This document shows, piece by piece, positions 1 through 8,704 of a stretch of DNA of 16,623 nucleotides. This stretch comes from Clostridia bacterium. GTDB taxonomy: Bacteria > Bacillota > Clostridia > Saccharofermentanales > Saccharofermentanaceae. How positions within the stretch are numbered: position 1 is the stretch's first letter; every line of letters begins with the position of its first letter. The stretch is taken from assembly GCA_017881645.1 (NCBI GenBank), contig JADGQQ010000024.1:1-16623 (forward strand), written 5' to 3'. The translations under genes and the position numbers were made by a program. Under the pieces are notes generated by a model. That model saw nothing but the letters and a program-made list of their open reading frames with translations. It was not told where the DNA came from and ran no database searches.

Positions 1-240
1 TTCTACTGGATCGTCGGCAACATCATGGGAATCCTGCAGCAGGTCATTATATATTTCCTGTTCACCAAGCCTCTCCATGAGAAGAAAGCTGAAATGGCAA
101 TATTGAAGGCACACGCATTTTCTAAGACCGCGCAGGTCGCCGAAGGTCCGGATGTCGCATTGCCGGCACCGCGCAGTTCAGGGAATATCCAGAAATCTTC
201 CGATTACGGGAAACAATCGAACAAGCGAAAAAAACGCTGA
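1..240 (+). CDS. yidC: Membrane protein insertase YidC, C-terminal fragment
   Basis: This is the 3' end of a gene that begins before the window; frame 1 is open from base 1 to the TGA at 238-240. YidC/OxaI/Alb3 proteins insert and fold inner-membrane proteins, alone or with SecYEG. The visible 79 residues start with FYWIVGNIMGILQQ, matching the end of the last conserved membrane segment of the family (typically xYWxxxNxxxxxQQ). A basic and Ser/Pro-rich cytoplasmic tail follows, ending in KRKKR, as is usual where the tail contacts the ribosome. The identification is supported by position: jag follows 29 bp downstream, as in most Firmicutes. An internal ATG at 25 is not the real start, because homology to YidC begins before it. 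Confidence 0.88.
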   Translation, partial: FYWIVGNIMGILQQVIIYFLFTKPLHEKKAEMAILKAHAFSKTAQVAEGPDVALPAPRSSGNIQKSSDYGKQSNKRKKR

Positions 241-269
241 CAGGCGTTTCAAATACAGGAGGCAAGCAT

Positions 270-1097
270 ATGGAGAAAACAGTAACAAAAACAGCCAAAA
301 CGGTTGAAGAGGCGATTTCTCTCGCGATTGAAGAACTAGGTGTTTCGGAAGATGAAGCAGTAGTGGAAATTATGGAAGAGGGCACTTCGGGCGGCTTTCT
401 CGGTATGGGAAAGAAAATGGCCACCGTTCAGGTAACCGCCAACGTTCCCGAAGAAGAGGAAGAACCTGTTTATTACGGCGATGACGAGACCTTCGAGGGC
501 GATGCAGTCAGCGAAGCGGAAGATGAGGCGGTAGCGTTTGTTGCCGAAATCCTATCCGGTATCGGCATACACGGCAAGCTTGATTCCTATCGCGAAGGGG
601 AAACCATTTTCATTCGTGTTACAGGTCAGGACTGCGGAGCAGCCATCGGCAGACACGGCGAGACACTGGATGCAATCTCCTACCTTACATCGCTCGTTGC
701 CAACAAACACAGTGAAGAGCACATTCGTGTTTCTCTGGATATCGGCGGTTACAAGAAACGCCGTGAAATCATGCTGATCTCGATGGCGCAGAAAGCAGCA
801 TCACGGGCAGCACGTTCCGGTCGTCCGGTCGAGCTTGAAGCTATGAATCCTTCCGAGAGACGCATCGTACATTCTACACTCCAGACTTTTGCCGGCGTAA
901 CCACGCACAGCGAGGGTGAAGAACCGCAGCGCAGGGTGGTTGTGTCGCCCACTCGCGGAAACGGACCGGTACAGACGTCTGCTTCGACTTTTGAAGATCA
1001 TGCAGACACTGCTTCCGACGATACGGATGCAGACATCCTTTCCGACACAACCGTTATTGAAACAGCCAACGACCCTGCAAACGAATCAGAGGAGTAA
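270..1097 (+). CDS. jag: Jag/KhpB RNA-binding protein
   Basis: Jag (KhpB) is a cytoplasmic RNA-binding protein that partners with KhpA and affects cell elongation and division in Firmicutes. Three domains are visible in order: a Jag_N domain (about residues 5-55, with the GGFLGMGKK signature), a KH domain (about 85-165) whose GxxG loop reads IGRHGETLDAI, and an R3H domain (about 165-230) with PSERRIVHSTL. An acidic linker joins Jag_N and KH, and a strongly acidic Asp/Glu/Thr tail of about 40 residues closes the protein. At 275 aa it is near normal family length. The ATG at 270 has a perfect AGGAGG at 257-262, spacing 7. It lies between yidC and mnmE, the standard place. Confidence 0.93.
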   Translation: MEKTVTKTAKTVEEAISLAIEELGVSEDEAVVEIMEEGTSGGFLGMGKKMATVQVTANVPEEEEEPVYYGDDETFEGDAVSEAEDEAVAFVAEILSGIGIHGKLDSYREGETIFIRVTGQDCGAAIGRHGETLDAISYLTSLVANKHSEEHIRVSLDIGGYKKRREIMLISMAQKAASRAARSGRPVELEAMNPSERRIVHSTLQTFAGVTTHSEGEEPQRRVVVSPTRGNGPVQTSASTFEDHADTASDDTDADILSDTTVIETANDPANESEE

Positions 1098-1103
1098 CAA
1101 ACC

Positions 1104-2546
1104 GTGTCTCCTGATCGTCCATACTGTGCTTGCGCAACACCTCCGGGGGCAAGCGGACTTGCAGTAATCCGCATGTCCGGGCCAGACTCCGCTGCAGTGC
1201 TGAATCGCGTATTTAGCATCAGCCGGAGCGCGGACAATGCCGCATCCGTCATGGATATGCGCGGCTATACTGCTGCGTTCGGTACAATAAGAGATCCCGG
1301 AGACGGCAAAGTTATTGATGAAGTAATTTGCACCCGATTTATCGCACCTCACTCCTATACGGGAGAGGACAGCATTGAAATCTCCTGCCACGGCGGCTCG
1401 GCTGTTCGTCAGGAGATTCTTCGCGTTCTGCTGGAAAACGGGGCGCGCACTGCCGAGCCGGGCGAATTTACACGAACGGCGTTTTTAGCAGGCAAAATGG
1501 ATTTGTCACAGGCGGAAGCCGTGATGGATGTTATTTCCGCAGATTCCGAACTGGCTCTGGCTGCAGCGGAACGACAGCTGGCCGGTGCATTGAAGCAGAA
1601 AGTCCGCAGCATTTCCGAATCCCTTTATCAGGTTTTTGCTTCTCTGGAGATGATGGTGGAATTTCCGGAACATGAAGATACGCCCGGAAATACAGAAGCT
1701 ATCATACAGAAGCTGAAAACATCCGACCGCCTTCTTACCGGGTTGAAGAATACATTCTCACAGGGACGAATTCTCCGTGAGGGAATGACAGTTGTGCTGT
1801 GCGGCGTACCGAACAGCGGCAAATCCTCTCTTCTGAACCGGTTGGCCGGCTATGACCGTGCGATTGTCACGGCACAGCCGGGAACGACACGGGATACGCT
1901 GGAAGTGTTCGGTACGATCGAGGGCATCCCGGTGCGCCTTGTGGATACCGCCGGCCTCAGGGATACGGATGACGAGATCGAAAAGCTGGGCGTGTCACGA
2001 GCTTTTGCGGCTGTCAATGAAGCCGATCTGCTGCTGTGGCTTTGTTCCCCCGACGGTGAGGATCTGAGGGACGGGAGTGAATTATTCGCGGCACTTTCCG
2101 GATCCTTCCATCAGAAAGACATTGGCATTCTTGTGAGTAAAGCGGATTTGATGGACACGAATATCGCCGGAACCTTTCCGGAGAATGTCAGAGACCGGAT
2201 CAGGGAATGGGGATTTGCAGACCGGGTTCGATTCTTTGGTGTGTTTTCTTCCGAGACGGGTGAAGGAATGGAACTTCTCGGAAGTGAAATTCGCCGTCTT
2301 TATGACGAAAAGGGACAGGGACAGATGTCACAGGTTCTTCTGACGAACAGCCGGCATTTCGAAAAGATCGCGCTTGCATCGGAGACACTGACGGAAACCA
2401 TCTTGATTCTGCAGCAGGGGCAGTCTGCGGATCTGGCCTGTGCACTTCTTCGAAGCACGATGGATGCACTCGGAGAGATTACCGGGGATATAGTAAGTGA
2501 AGAACTTGTTGAGATGATTTTTTCAAGATTCTGCATAGGCAAATAG
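1104..2546 (+). CDS. mnmE: tRNA modification GTPase MnmE
   Basis: MnmE is a GTPase that, as a complex with MnmG, adds the aminomethyl or carboxymethylaminomethyl group to C5 of the wobble uridine (U34) in certain tRNAs. The N-terminal tetrahydrofolate-binding domain starts with the family pattern CACATPPGASGLAVIRMSG. The inserted G domain shows the P-loop GVPNSGKSS (from residue 234), switch II DTAGLRDT (from 281) and a G4 motif SKAD (345-348). The C-terminus is the diagnostic FCIGK, whose Cys (477) is essential in characterised homologues. Length (480 aa) is normal. The start is a GTG at 1104 with AGAGGAG at 1088-1094; the gap to the jag stop is only 6 bp, so translation is probably coupled. 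Confidence 0.96.
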   Translation: MSPDRPYCACATPPGASGLAVIRMSGPDSAAVLNRVFSISRSADNAASVMDMRGYTAAFGTIRDPGDGKVIDEVICTRFIAPHSYTGEDSIEISCHGGSAVRQEILRVLLENGARTAEPGEFTRTAFLAGKMDLSQAEAVMDVISADSELALAAAERQLAGALKQKVRSISESLYQVFASLEMMVEFPEHEDTPGNTEAIIQKLKTSDRLLTGLKNTFSQGRILREGMTVVLCGVPNSGKSSLLNRLAGYDRAIVTAQPGTTRDTLEVFGTIEGIPVRLVDTAGLRDTDDEIEKLGVSRAFAAVNEADLLLWLCSPDGEDLRDGSELFAALSGSFHQKDIGILVSKADLMDTNIAGTFPENVRDRIREWGFADRVRFFGVFSSETGEGMELLGSEIRRLYDEKGQGQMSQVLLTNSRHFEKIALASETLTETILILQQGQSADLACALLRSTMDALGEITGDIVSEELVEMIFSRFCIGK

Positions 2547-2582
2547 AAGTTACATCCGTACGGAGCAGGAATAGGGGCAACG

Positions 2583-4526
2583 ATGACAACCATTTCACAG
2601 GCGCTGAAAAGAGAATTTGCGTACGAAGCCGGAAACTATGACGTGCTGGTGGTCGGCGCAGGCCATGCGGGCTGTGAAGCGGCTCTCGCTGCCGCTCGGC
2701 AGGGTCTTTCGACGATTCTTTTCTCGCTGAATCTGGATTCGCTGGCAAACATGCCGTGCAATCCGAGCATCGGAGGCACCGCGAAGGGTCAGCTTGTACG
2801 CGAAATCGACGCACTGGGCGGACAGATGGGCATCGTCGCCGATCTGACAGCGATTCAGATGCGGATGCTGAACCGGTCCAAAGGGCCGGCGGTTTTTTCG
2901 CCGCGCGCGCAGATTGACCGCAGAAAGTACAGCGGTATGATGAAGGAAATTCTGGAAAAGGAGCCGAACCTCTTTATCCGCCAGGGTGAGATTACGGAGA
3001 TCCTTTGTGAAAATGACGACGGAAAAATGACGGTCAGCGGGGCTATGACCCGGACAGGAGCCGTATATTCGGCCTCATCCGTCATCGTATGTTCCGGCAC
3101 CTATATGGAATCCCGCGTCATTATGGGTGAAGTTGTTTATGAAAGCGGCCCCGACGGTCTGTTTCCGTCACACGGGCTTTCCGGCAGTCTCGCAGCTGCA
3201 GGCATTCCGCTGCAGCGCTTTAAGACGGGTACACCTGTCCGCCTGAATGCCCGGTATGTGGATTTTTCAAAAATGGAAAAACAGGAAGGGGAGACGGATA
3301 TTCCGCCGTTTTCTTTTGCTCATGAAATGGCCGGGATCCGTCCTCCGCAGAACCAGACGCCCTGCTGGACGATTTGGACAACTCCGAGGACTCGCGAAGT
3401 AGTCAACGGCAATCTTGACCGTTCTCCGCTGTACAGCGGGGTTATTGAAGGAACCGGACCGCGTTACTGCCCGTCCATAGAAGATAAGTTCGTTAAATTC
3501 AAGGATAAGGAGCGTCATCAGGTTTTCGTTGAACCGATGGGGTCTGATACATGCGAAATGTATCTGCAGGGAATGAGCACCAGCATGCCGGAAGAAGTGC
3601 AGGTGCAGATCGTGCAGTCCATGCCCGGCTTGGAGCATGCGCATATCCAACGCTCTGCATACGCAATAGAATACGACTGTATCGATCCGACTTCGATGTT
3701 TCCTTCACTGGAATCGCGGCATATTTCCGGACTTTTTACAGCAGGGCAGATCAACGGCTCATCCGGATATGAAGAGGCCGCCGCGCAGGGCCTGATGGCC
3801 GGCATCAACGCCGCAAAATATGTGCAGGGCAAGCCGCCGCTGATTCTTGATCGATCTGAAGCCTATATCGGCGTTTTGATTGATGATCTGGTAACCAAGG
3901 GCACCTCTGAACCCTATCGCATGATGACATCCAGAGCGGAATACCGGCTTTTTCTCCGTCAGGACAATGCAGATGAACGACTGACGGAATATGGCCATCA
4001 GCTTGGCCTTATATCGGACGGGCGATATGCATTATTCCTCAGCAAAAAGAATGCGGTCATCGCGGAGGAAAAGCGGCTGCGCGCGACGTATCTTCCGCCT
4101 TCTGATAAAATGAAGGCATTGATGGAATCTCTCGGGAGCACGCCGCCTCCGTCCGGTATTTCACTGGCGGAACTGCTCAAGAGGCCCGAACTGCACTATG
4201 CGGATCTTGCATCCGTGGATCCGGACAGAAAACCACTCGAAGAGAGTGTTGTTTTCGCGGTTGAAGTCAATATCAAGTACGAAGGTTACATGCGTCTGGA
4301 ACAGGACCGGATCAACAAATTCAAGACCCTCGAACACCGGTCTCTGCCGCAGGACCTGCCTTATCCCGAAGTGACCGGCCTTCGTCTGGAAGCGCGTCAG
4401 AAGCTCGCTGCGCATCGTCCGGTCTCGATCGGACAGGCCTCAAGAATTTCCGGCGTATCGCCATCGGATATTGCCGTTCTGCTCGTATATCTGGAAGCAA
4501 GAAGAAGAAGGGAGGGAAGCCTGTGA
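2583..4526 (+). CDS. mnmG: tRNA uridine-5-carboxymethylaminomethyl modification enzyme MnmG
   Basis: MnmG is the FAD-dependent partner of MnmE in U34 modification of tRNA. The Rossmann FAD motif GAGHAG is at residues 25-30, the signature PCNPSIGG at 58-65 and the second family signature GSSGYEEAAAQG at 392-403. The two functionally important cysteines of the family are present: C59 in PCNPSIGG and C296 in RYCPSIEDK. The C-terminal helical domain that binds MnmE and tRNA is complete. The 647 residues include about 18 residues before the FAD strand. The ATG at 2583 has an AGGGG at 2573-2577. The gene follows mnmE by 36 bp and its stop overlaps the start of rsmG. Confidence 0.96.
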   Translation: MTTISQALKREFAYEAGNYDVLVVGAGHAGCEAALAAARQGLSTILFSLNLDSLANMPCNPSIGGTAKGQLVREIDALGGQMGIVADLTAIQMRMLNRSKGPAVFSPRAQIDRRKYSGMMKEILEKEPNLFIRQGEITEILCENDDGKMTVSGAMTRTGAVYSASSVIVCSGTYMESRVIMGEVVYESGPDGLFPSHGLSGSLAAAGIPLQRFKTGTPVRLNARYVDFSKMEKQEGETDIPPFSFAHEMAGIRPPQNQTPCWTIWTTPRTREVVNGNLDRSPLYSGVIEGTGPRYCPSIEDKFVKFKDKERHQVFVEPMGSDTCEMYLQGMSTSMPEEVQVQIVQSMPGLEHAHIQRSAYAIEYDCIDPTSMFPSLESRHISGLFTAGQINGSSGYEEAAAQGLMAGINAAKYVQGKPPLILDRSEAYIGVLIDDLVTKGTSEPYRMMTSRAEYRLFLRQDNADERLTEYGHQLGLISDGRYALFLSKKNAVIAEEKRLRATYLPPSDKMKALMESLGSTPPPSGISLAELLKRPELHYADLASVDPDRKPLEESVVFAVEVNIKYEGYMRLEQDRINKFKTLEHRSLPQDLPYPEVTGLRLEARQKLAAHRPVSIGQASRISGVSPSDIAVLLVYLEARRRREGSL

Positions 4527-5494
4527 TGGAGAATAAACGCATCAGTCCCGACCGGAAAAAAAAGACCTCCGTCCCTGTATTTCCTGCGGCTTCCCAACTT
4601 GCGTCCGGCAAACCGGCGGAATCCGTCAAACCGGCGGAATCCGGCAAACCGGCGGAATCTGTCAAACCGGCGGAATCTATGGAACCGGCTCGGCCCGGGA
4701 CTCTGCAGGCCGCATCCGCACTGACTGCATCTGCTGAACAGGAGTCACCGCGTGAAACAGCGGTTTTGGATCCTTTTCTTGCTGCCGGAGCGCAGGAAAT
4801 TTCCGTACCTCTCAGTGCGGAGAGCATCCGTGCATTTCTGATCTATGCCAATCTTCTCAAGGAGTGGAACGAGAAGATGAATCTGACAAACATTACGGAC
4901 GACAAAGGCATTGCCATTCGTCATTTTATTGATTCTCTGACACTGGTTCCCCACCTGGAACAGGAAGCTGTCCGTAAAGGCAAAAAGAAACTTTCGCTTA
5001 TTGACGTCGGAACGGGCGCCGGCTTTCCGGGCATTCCGCTGAAAGTTGTCATGCACGATCTGGAAGTTACGCTTCTGGACTCGCTCCGGAAGCGTGTGGG
5101 ATTTCTGGATGCCGTCTGCGAAGCCCTGGGACTGTCCGGGATATCTACACTGCATTCACGCGCTGAAGACGCAGGCCGATCCAAACAGTACCGCGAGAAG
5201 TACGATGTTGCGACGGCGCGTGCTGTAGCACCTTTGCCGATTCTGTGTGAATACTGCCTGCCGTTCGTGAAAATCGGCGGCATTTTTCTGGCGATGAAGG
5301 GAAATGTGGAGGAAGAGGCCGAGGCCTCGAAGAAAGCGATCGTCACTTTAGGCGGAACACTGGAGACCCTGCATCACTTTACCCTGCCGGGCACTGATAT
5401 GAACCGTTCCATCATTGTGATACGCAAAGTTCGGGCAACCCCTGCAAAATATCCGCGTCAAGCCGGAAAACCGGAGAAGGAGCCGATTCTATGA
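4523..5494 (+). CDS. rsmG: 16S rRNA (guanine527-N7)-methyltransferase RsmG with low-complexity N-terminal extension
   Basis: RsmG (GidB) uses S-adenosylmethionine to methylate N7 of G527 in 16S rRNA; its loss gives low-level streptomycin resistance in other bacteria. The catalytic domain begins near residue 92 and contains LLKEWNEKMNLTNI, the SAM-binding DVGTGAGFPG (from residue 161), LLDSLRKRVGFL and ATARAVAPL, all typical. Family members are usually about 210-240 aa; this one is 323 because of about 90 extra N-terminal residues, including five SxKPAE-like hexapeptides (28-57). No start codon with an SD was found nearer the domain, so the extension is probably translated. The start may be GTG 4523 or ATG 4526; GGAGG at 4511-4515 serves either, and both overlap the mnmG stop. 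Confidence 0.93.
   Translation: MMENKRISPDRKKKTSVPVFPAASQLASGKPAESVKPAESGKPAESVKPAESMEPARPGTLQAASALTASAEQESPRETAVLDPFLAAGAQEISVPLSAESIRAFLIYANLLKEWNEKMNLTNITDDKGIAIRHFIDSLTLVPHLEQEAVRKGKKKLSLIDVGTGAGFPGIPLKVVMHDLEVTLLDSLRKRVGFLDAVCEALGLSGISTLHSRAEDAGRSKQYREKYDVATARAVAPLPILCEYCLPFVKIGGIFLAMKGNVEEEAEASKKAIVTLGGTLETLHHFTLPGTDMNRSIIVIRKVRATPAKYPRQAGKPEKEPIL
4604..4693 (+). repeat. Five-copy 18-bp tandem repeat inside rsmG
   Basis: Four near-identical 18-bp units (4604-4621, 4622-4639, 4640-4657, 4658-4675) and a fifth degenerate unit (4676-4693) encode SGKPAE, SVKPAE, SGKPAE, SVKPAE and SMEPAR. Gly/Val alternation suggests the pair of units (36 bp) was itself duplicated. As the period is a multiple of three, copy-number change would keep the rsmG frame. 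Confidence 0.95.
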
Positions 5495-6453
5495 CAGCTT
5501 TCAGCCTTGCTATTGAGATGGCAATCTTCCTTTTTATCGGGTTTTGGGCCAGAAAACAAAGAATTGTCGAAGAGAAGTTTTCCGCGTCGCTGGCCGGATT
5601 CATTTTCAATTTTGTTTTCCCCTGTGTTGTCATCAACGCATTGCAGATTGACTATCAACCTTCACAGATTCTGAGTTCAGGCGTATTGATCGGCGTCAGT
5701 TTGGCAACGATGGCAATCATGCTCGGAGTTGGACTTGCTGTCAACCGGATCGGCCGCAAAAAAGATGATATGGCACGAATTCTGCTAGTAAATCTGATGT
5801 TTACGAATTTCACATACATGGCTTTTCCGATCATGGAATCTTTATACGGGAAAATGGGAAGTTTCTATATTGCCGTATATACGATTCCGGTCCGCGTCCT
5901 CTTTTATGTTATTGTTCCGATGATATTTACGATCGGCAAGGGCGGACCCGCGATGCTTAACAGGAAACAGATTTCCCGTGACGCAATACGCGCGCTGCTG
6001 TCTCCGCCGGTTGTGGCGGTTCCGGTCGGCCTTCTGATCTATTTCTTCGGCATACCGATTCCCGGTCCGATATCCGATGTAATTGCATCCCTGGCGAAGG
6101 TCGCATCCCCGATGGGCATGGTACTGTGCGGTGTTACGCTGGCTGCGATACCGCTTTCGAAACTCTGGAAAGAGAAGAGGATTATCCTCATTGCCATCCT
6201 GCGCCTGCTTGCGGCACCGACGATTATTCTCGGATTGTATCTGCTTTTAGCAAGATTCATAACAATTGATCCTGTTGTTGCAAAAGTATCCATTCTGTAC
6301 TGTGCACTGCCCGCAGCTGCAACGACGACCGTGCTTGCCATAAAAGCACAGAGCGATGCCACACGAGCCGCTCAGTGTGTGTTTGTCACGACACTGTTTT
6401 CCGTCATTACACTGCCCGTATGGGCAAAAGTACTGGAGATCCTTGTTCACTAG
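5491..6453 (+). CDS. AEC-family (auxin efflux carrier type) transporter
   Basis: This is a 320-residue integral membrane protein with about ten hydrophobic segments in two halves separated by a hydrophilic loop near residues 150-165, the layout of the AEC permease family. Known bacterial members move organic acids such as malate; the substrate here cannot be read from sequence. Family features include a first segment followed by ARKQRIV, the NFVFPCVVIN stretch (N40, P44), and a Pro/Gly-rich half-repeat start at LLSPPVVAVPVGLLIYFFG. The ATG overlaps the rsmG stop (ATGA, 5491-5494) and has AAGGAG at 5477-5482, so it is translationally coupled to the tRNA/rRNA modification genes. In many Firmicutes noc or parAB follow rsmG instead. 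Confidence 0.87.
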   Translation: MTAFSLAIEMAIFLFIGFWARKQRIVEEKFSASLAGFIFNFVFPCVVINALQIDYQPSQILSSGVLIGVSLATMAIMLGVGLAVNRIGRKKDDMARILLVNLMFTNFTYMAFPIMESLYGKMGSFYIAVYTIPVRVLFYVIVPMIFTIGKGGPAMLNRKQISRDAIRALLSPPVVAVPVGLLIYFFGIPIPGPISDVIASLAKVASPMGMVLCGVTLAAIPLSKLWKEKRIILIAILRLLAAPTIILGLYLLLARFITIDPVVAKVSILYCALPAAATTTVLAIKAQSDATRAAQCVFVTTLFSVITLPVWAKVLEILVH

Positions 6454-6454
6454 A

Positions 6455-8704
6455 TCAGTCGGGAAGATACGTTTTTTGCGGAGGGTAGGTCGTTATCGGC
6501 TGAAGCTCAACGGCCAGTGTATCCAGACACTGATACGAAGTTATACTGTATGCAGATATTTCCGAGTTTCCGACAAGGAACAATGCGTCGCCGATATAAA
6601 CACCCCGGCCGCCCCCGTACATCGATAAAACATCATCGAATATATACCTGTGTGACAGATTGCCTTCCTTATCGATGTTCAGCAGGAGGAATCCTTCCAC
6701 GAAATCAGAGCCATACTTTCCTGCGTTTTTGTCAAAAGTTACAGGAAGCCCAATCAATCCGCGGCTCAGGTCAAGAAGGAGCGCCTTCGGATTATTCTGC
6801 ACTTCCGAATAGCCATAGGATTCACCATACACCAGTGAGGACTGCACGATCGGATTTTTTGGATCCGTTACATCGAAAACAGCAATTTTCAGCCCTGCAG
6901 GAATGACATTTTCACCTTCCGAACGCGTGGCATTTCCGATAGCCAGCACTTTGTTATCATCCAGAATCTGCAGATAGTTGCTGAAACCGGGGATTTTCAG
7001 TTCGCCGAGGACCTTCAGTTCCGTGGGATTCGATGCATCAATTACGAAGAGAGGATCTACCTGAACGAAAGTCACAAGATAAATACGGTCACCCGCAAAG
7101 CGTGCGGAATAGATTTGTTCCCCCGGTGCAAGTCCGCTAAGACTGGATACTTCCTTAAGATCCTTATTGAGAACGATTACGTTGTTTGAGGATTCACCGG
7201 GCCAGCCGCCTGTGGTCGTTGCGACGCGAAGGTAACCCTGATACTCATCCATGGAATATGAGTTCAATATCGTTCCCGCAATGGTGCCGGCAGCCTTTGC
7301 TTCGAGCTTGCCGTCTGCAATAGAGAAAGACAGGAGCTTCGTGCTGTACGTGTCTGCAGATGTGACAATCGCTCCGGATGCAGAGGAACTGACCGGGCCG
7401 GTTGTTTCATTAATTGCAGAATTCCAGACGACACCTGCGACATACAGAGTATCCGCACTCGCATACACCATACTTCCCGAGCCGATCACCGCCTGTGTAA
7501 CCGGAGCATTGTCCGTATTTCTGCTGTCAACAGCGGAGACGATGGTGTACATATCCGCTTGATCCGGATTAACGATATAAATGTCCTTTGCGGGAACGGT
7601 AGTCCAGTTTTGTTCGTCGGAACTCGTACCGGGCAGCAGGTCATCTGCGCTCGCCCCGGTCTCATACCACAAACTCTGCGATGTGACGAGATACACGGTG
7701 TCTGCAATTCTGCGGGAAGATACGTAGTTTCCTTCCTGTGCAAAAGTTCGTACCGGTTTTGGCGAGAAAGGATCAGACATATCGTATGTCTCAATCTTCG
7801 TATATGTCTGTGAAGGCATGGCGTAACAAGCGGGTGCATTGATATTTGCGCTGCTTCTGTCGACAAGAGCATCCCTGAAAAGTAAAGGCTTTCCAGACCC
7901 GTACACATCGGTATACCCTGCATAAACATTGCTGATCACGGTAAGAATCCGGGTATCGCTGTCGAAAAACATATCCAAATAGCTGGTATTTGAGTCATTG
8001 TCACTGCAGACCAGATCCGCAGCGATTTGCATGTTCTGAGGATCTCGAACATCCACGACATATAAATGCTGACCGATCATACAGAAAATATAGGATCCGT
8101 CATTTTTTATGACATCGGCTTCGTCCACTCCTGCAACCTGTACATTGGTCTGCGAGTAGTTGCTGCCTGTGTTTTCCGGAGGGGCCGAATTCGGATTTGC
8201 CATGTCATTGGAAGCCTGATCTGTCGTCATGGGAATTGTTGTGCCGACCTTTCCGTCCAATTCGCCGCTGTTGCTGATGAAATCTTTTTGCACAGTATTC
8301 TGAAGGGATTTTTGAATCAGCTGGATAATCGGGTCATAGCTTGAAAAACTTTGAATGCCGCTGTCCCGAAAACTGTTTTCCGGTGCGGTTGAAACGAGCG
8401 CGTCCATTGCAGTCGAAGTTTCCGCCGCTGTATTGAGTTTTTCGAAAGCTGCGGTTTGTTGAGAGGCGGCGCCGTGCTGTGCCGTCCAGATATAAATAAT
8501 TCCCGACAGAATTATAACCGGGCAGAGAACAGCTGCCGCGATCCGCATAGCTTTATATCCGCGCGGAGCGGTTTTCGCAGCGTGTTCAGCCTGCGTATGT
8601 GCATCACGGATTCTTGCCTCCGCTATTTTTGTTCGGGTGCGGGACAGCAGATTCAGCTGCGCCGATATTTTGTTCAAATCGTTTTTGAATTGATCGCTAA
8701 ACAT
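6455..8704 (-). CDS. Membrane-anchored beta-propeller domain protein (PF09826-like), putative regulator of the adjacent ECF sigma factor
   Basis: The 749-residue protein has a short cytoplasmic N-terminus (1-52, charged, helical, no zinc-binding HxxxCxxC), one membrane helix (about 55-73), a low-complexity Ser/Thr/Asn linker to about 185, and a large extracytoplasmic domain. The sequence GVDEADVIKNDG at 192-203 followed by SYIFCMIGQHLYVVDV is the hallmark of the secreted beta-propeller family Beta_propel (COG4880). Repeated VYVVDVxDPxxP-like blades (for example IAVFDVTDPKNP) fit that fold. Its ATG lies in the end of the sigma gene (8-bp overlap ATGTTTAG) with an AGGAG at 8712-8716. This coupling is typical of an ECF sigma/anti-sigma pair, but anti-sigma function is inference. 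Its stop is 1 bp from the stop of the convergent transporter. Confidence 0.8.
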   Translation of the reverse strand: MFSDQFKNDLNKISAQLNLLSRTRTKIAEARIRDAHTQAEHAAKTAPRGYKAMRIAAAVLCPVIILSGIIYIWTAQHGAASQQTAAFEKLNTAAETSTAMDALVSTAPENSFRDSGIQSFSSYDPIIQLIQKSLQNTVQKDFISNSGELDGKVGTTIPMTTDQASNDMANPNSAPPENTGSNYSQTNVQVAGVDEADVIKNDGSYIFCMIGQHLYVVDVRDPQNMQIAADLVCSDNDSNTSYLDMFFDSDTRILTVISNVYAGYTDVYGSGKPLLFRDALVDRSSANINAPACYAMPSQTYTKIETYDMSDPFSPKPVRTFAQEGNYVSSRRIADTVYLVTSQSLWYETGASADDLLPGTSSDEQNWTTVPAKDIYIVNPDQADMYTIVSAVDSRNTDNAPVTQAVIGSGSMVYASADTLYVAGVVWNSAINETTGPVSSSASGAIVTSADTYSTKLLSFSIADGKLEAKAAGTIAGTILNSYSMDEYQGYLRVATTTGGWPGESSNNVIVLNKDLKEVSSLSGLAPGEQIYSARFAGDRIYLVTFVQVDPLFVIDASNPTELKVLGELKIPGFSNYLQILDDNKVLAIGNATRSEGENVIPAGLKIAVFDVTDPKNPIVQSSLVYGESYGYSEVQNNPKALLLDLSRGLIGLPVTFDKNAGKYGSDFVEGFLLLNIDKEGNLSHRYIFDDVLSMYGGGRGVYIGDALFLVGNSEISAYSITSYQCLDTLAVELQPITTYPPQKTYLPD

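Noticed and set aside
4321..4827. 168-residue minus-strand frame opposite mnmG/rsmG with a repeated DSAG pattern
   Set aside because: It is the shadow of the 18-bp repeat and of two strongly supported genes on the other strand.
6454..6470. GATC-flanked short dyad at the convergent junction as a terminator
   Set aside because: The 4-bp arms are too short, and there is no GC stem or U run.
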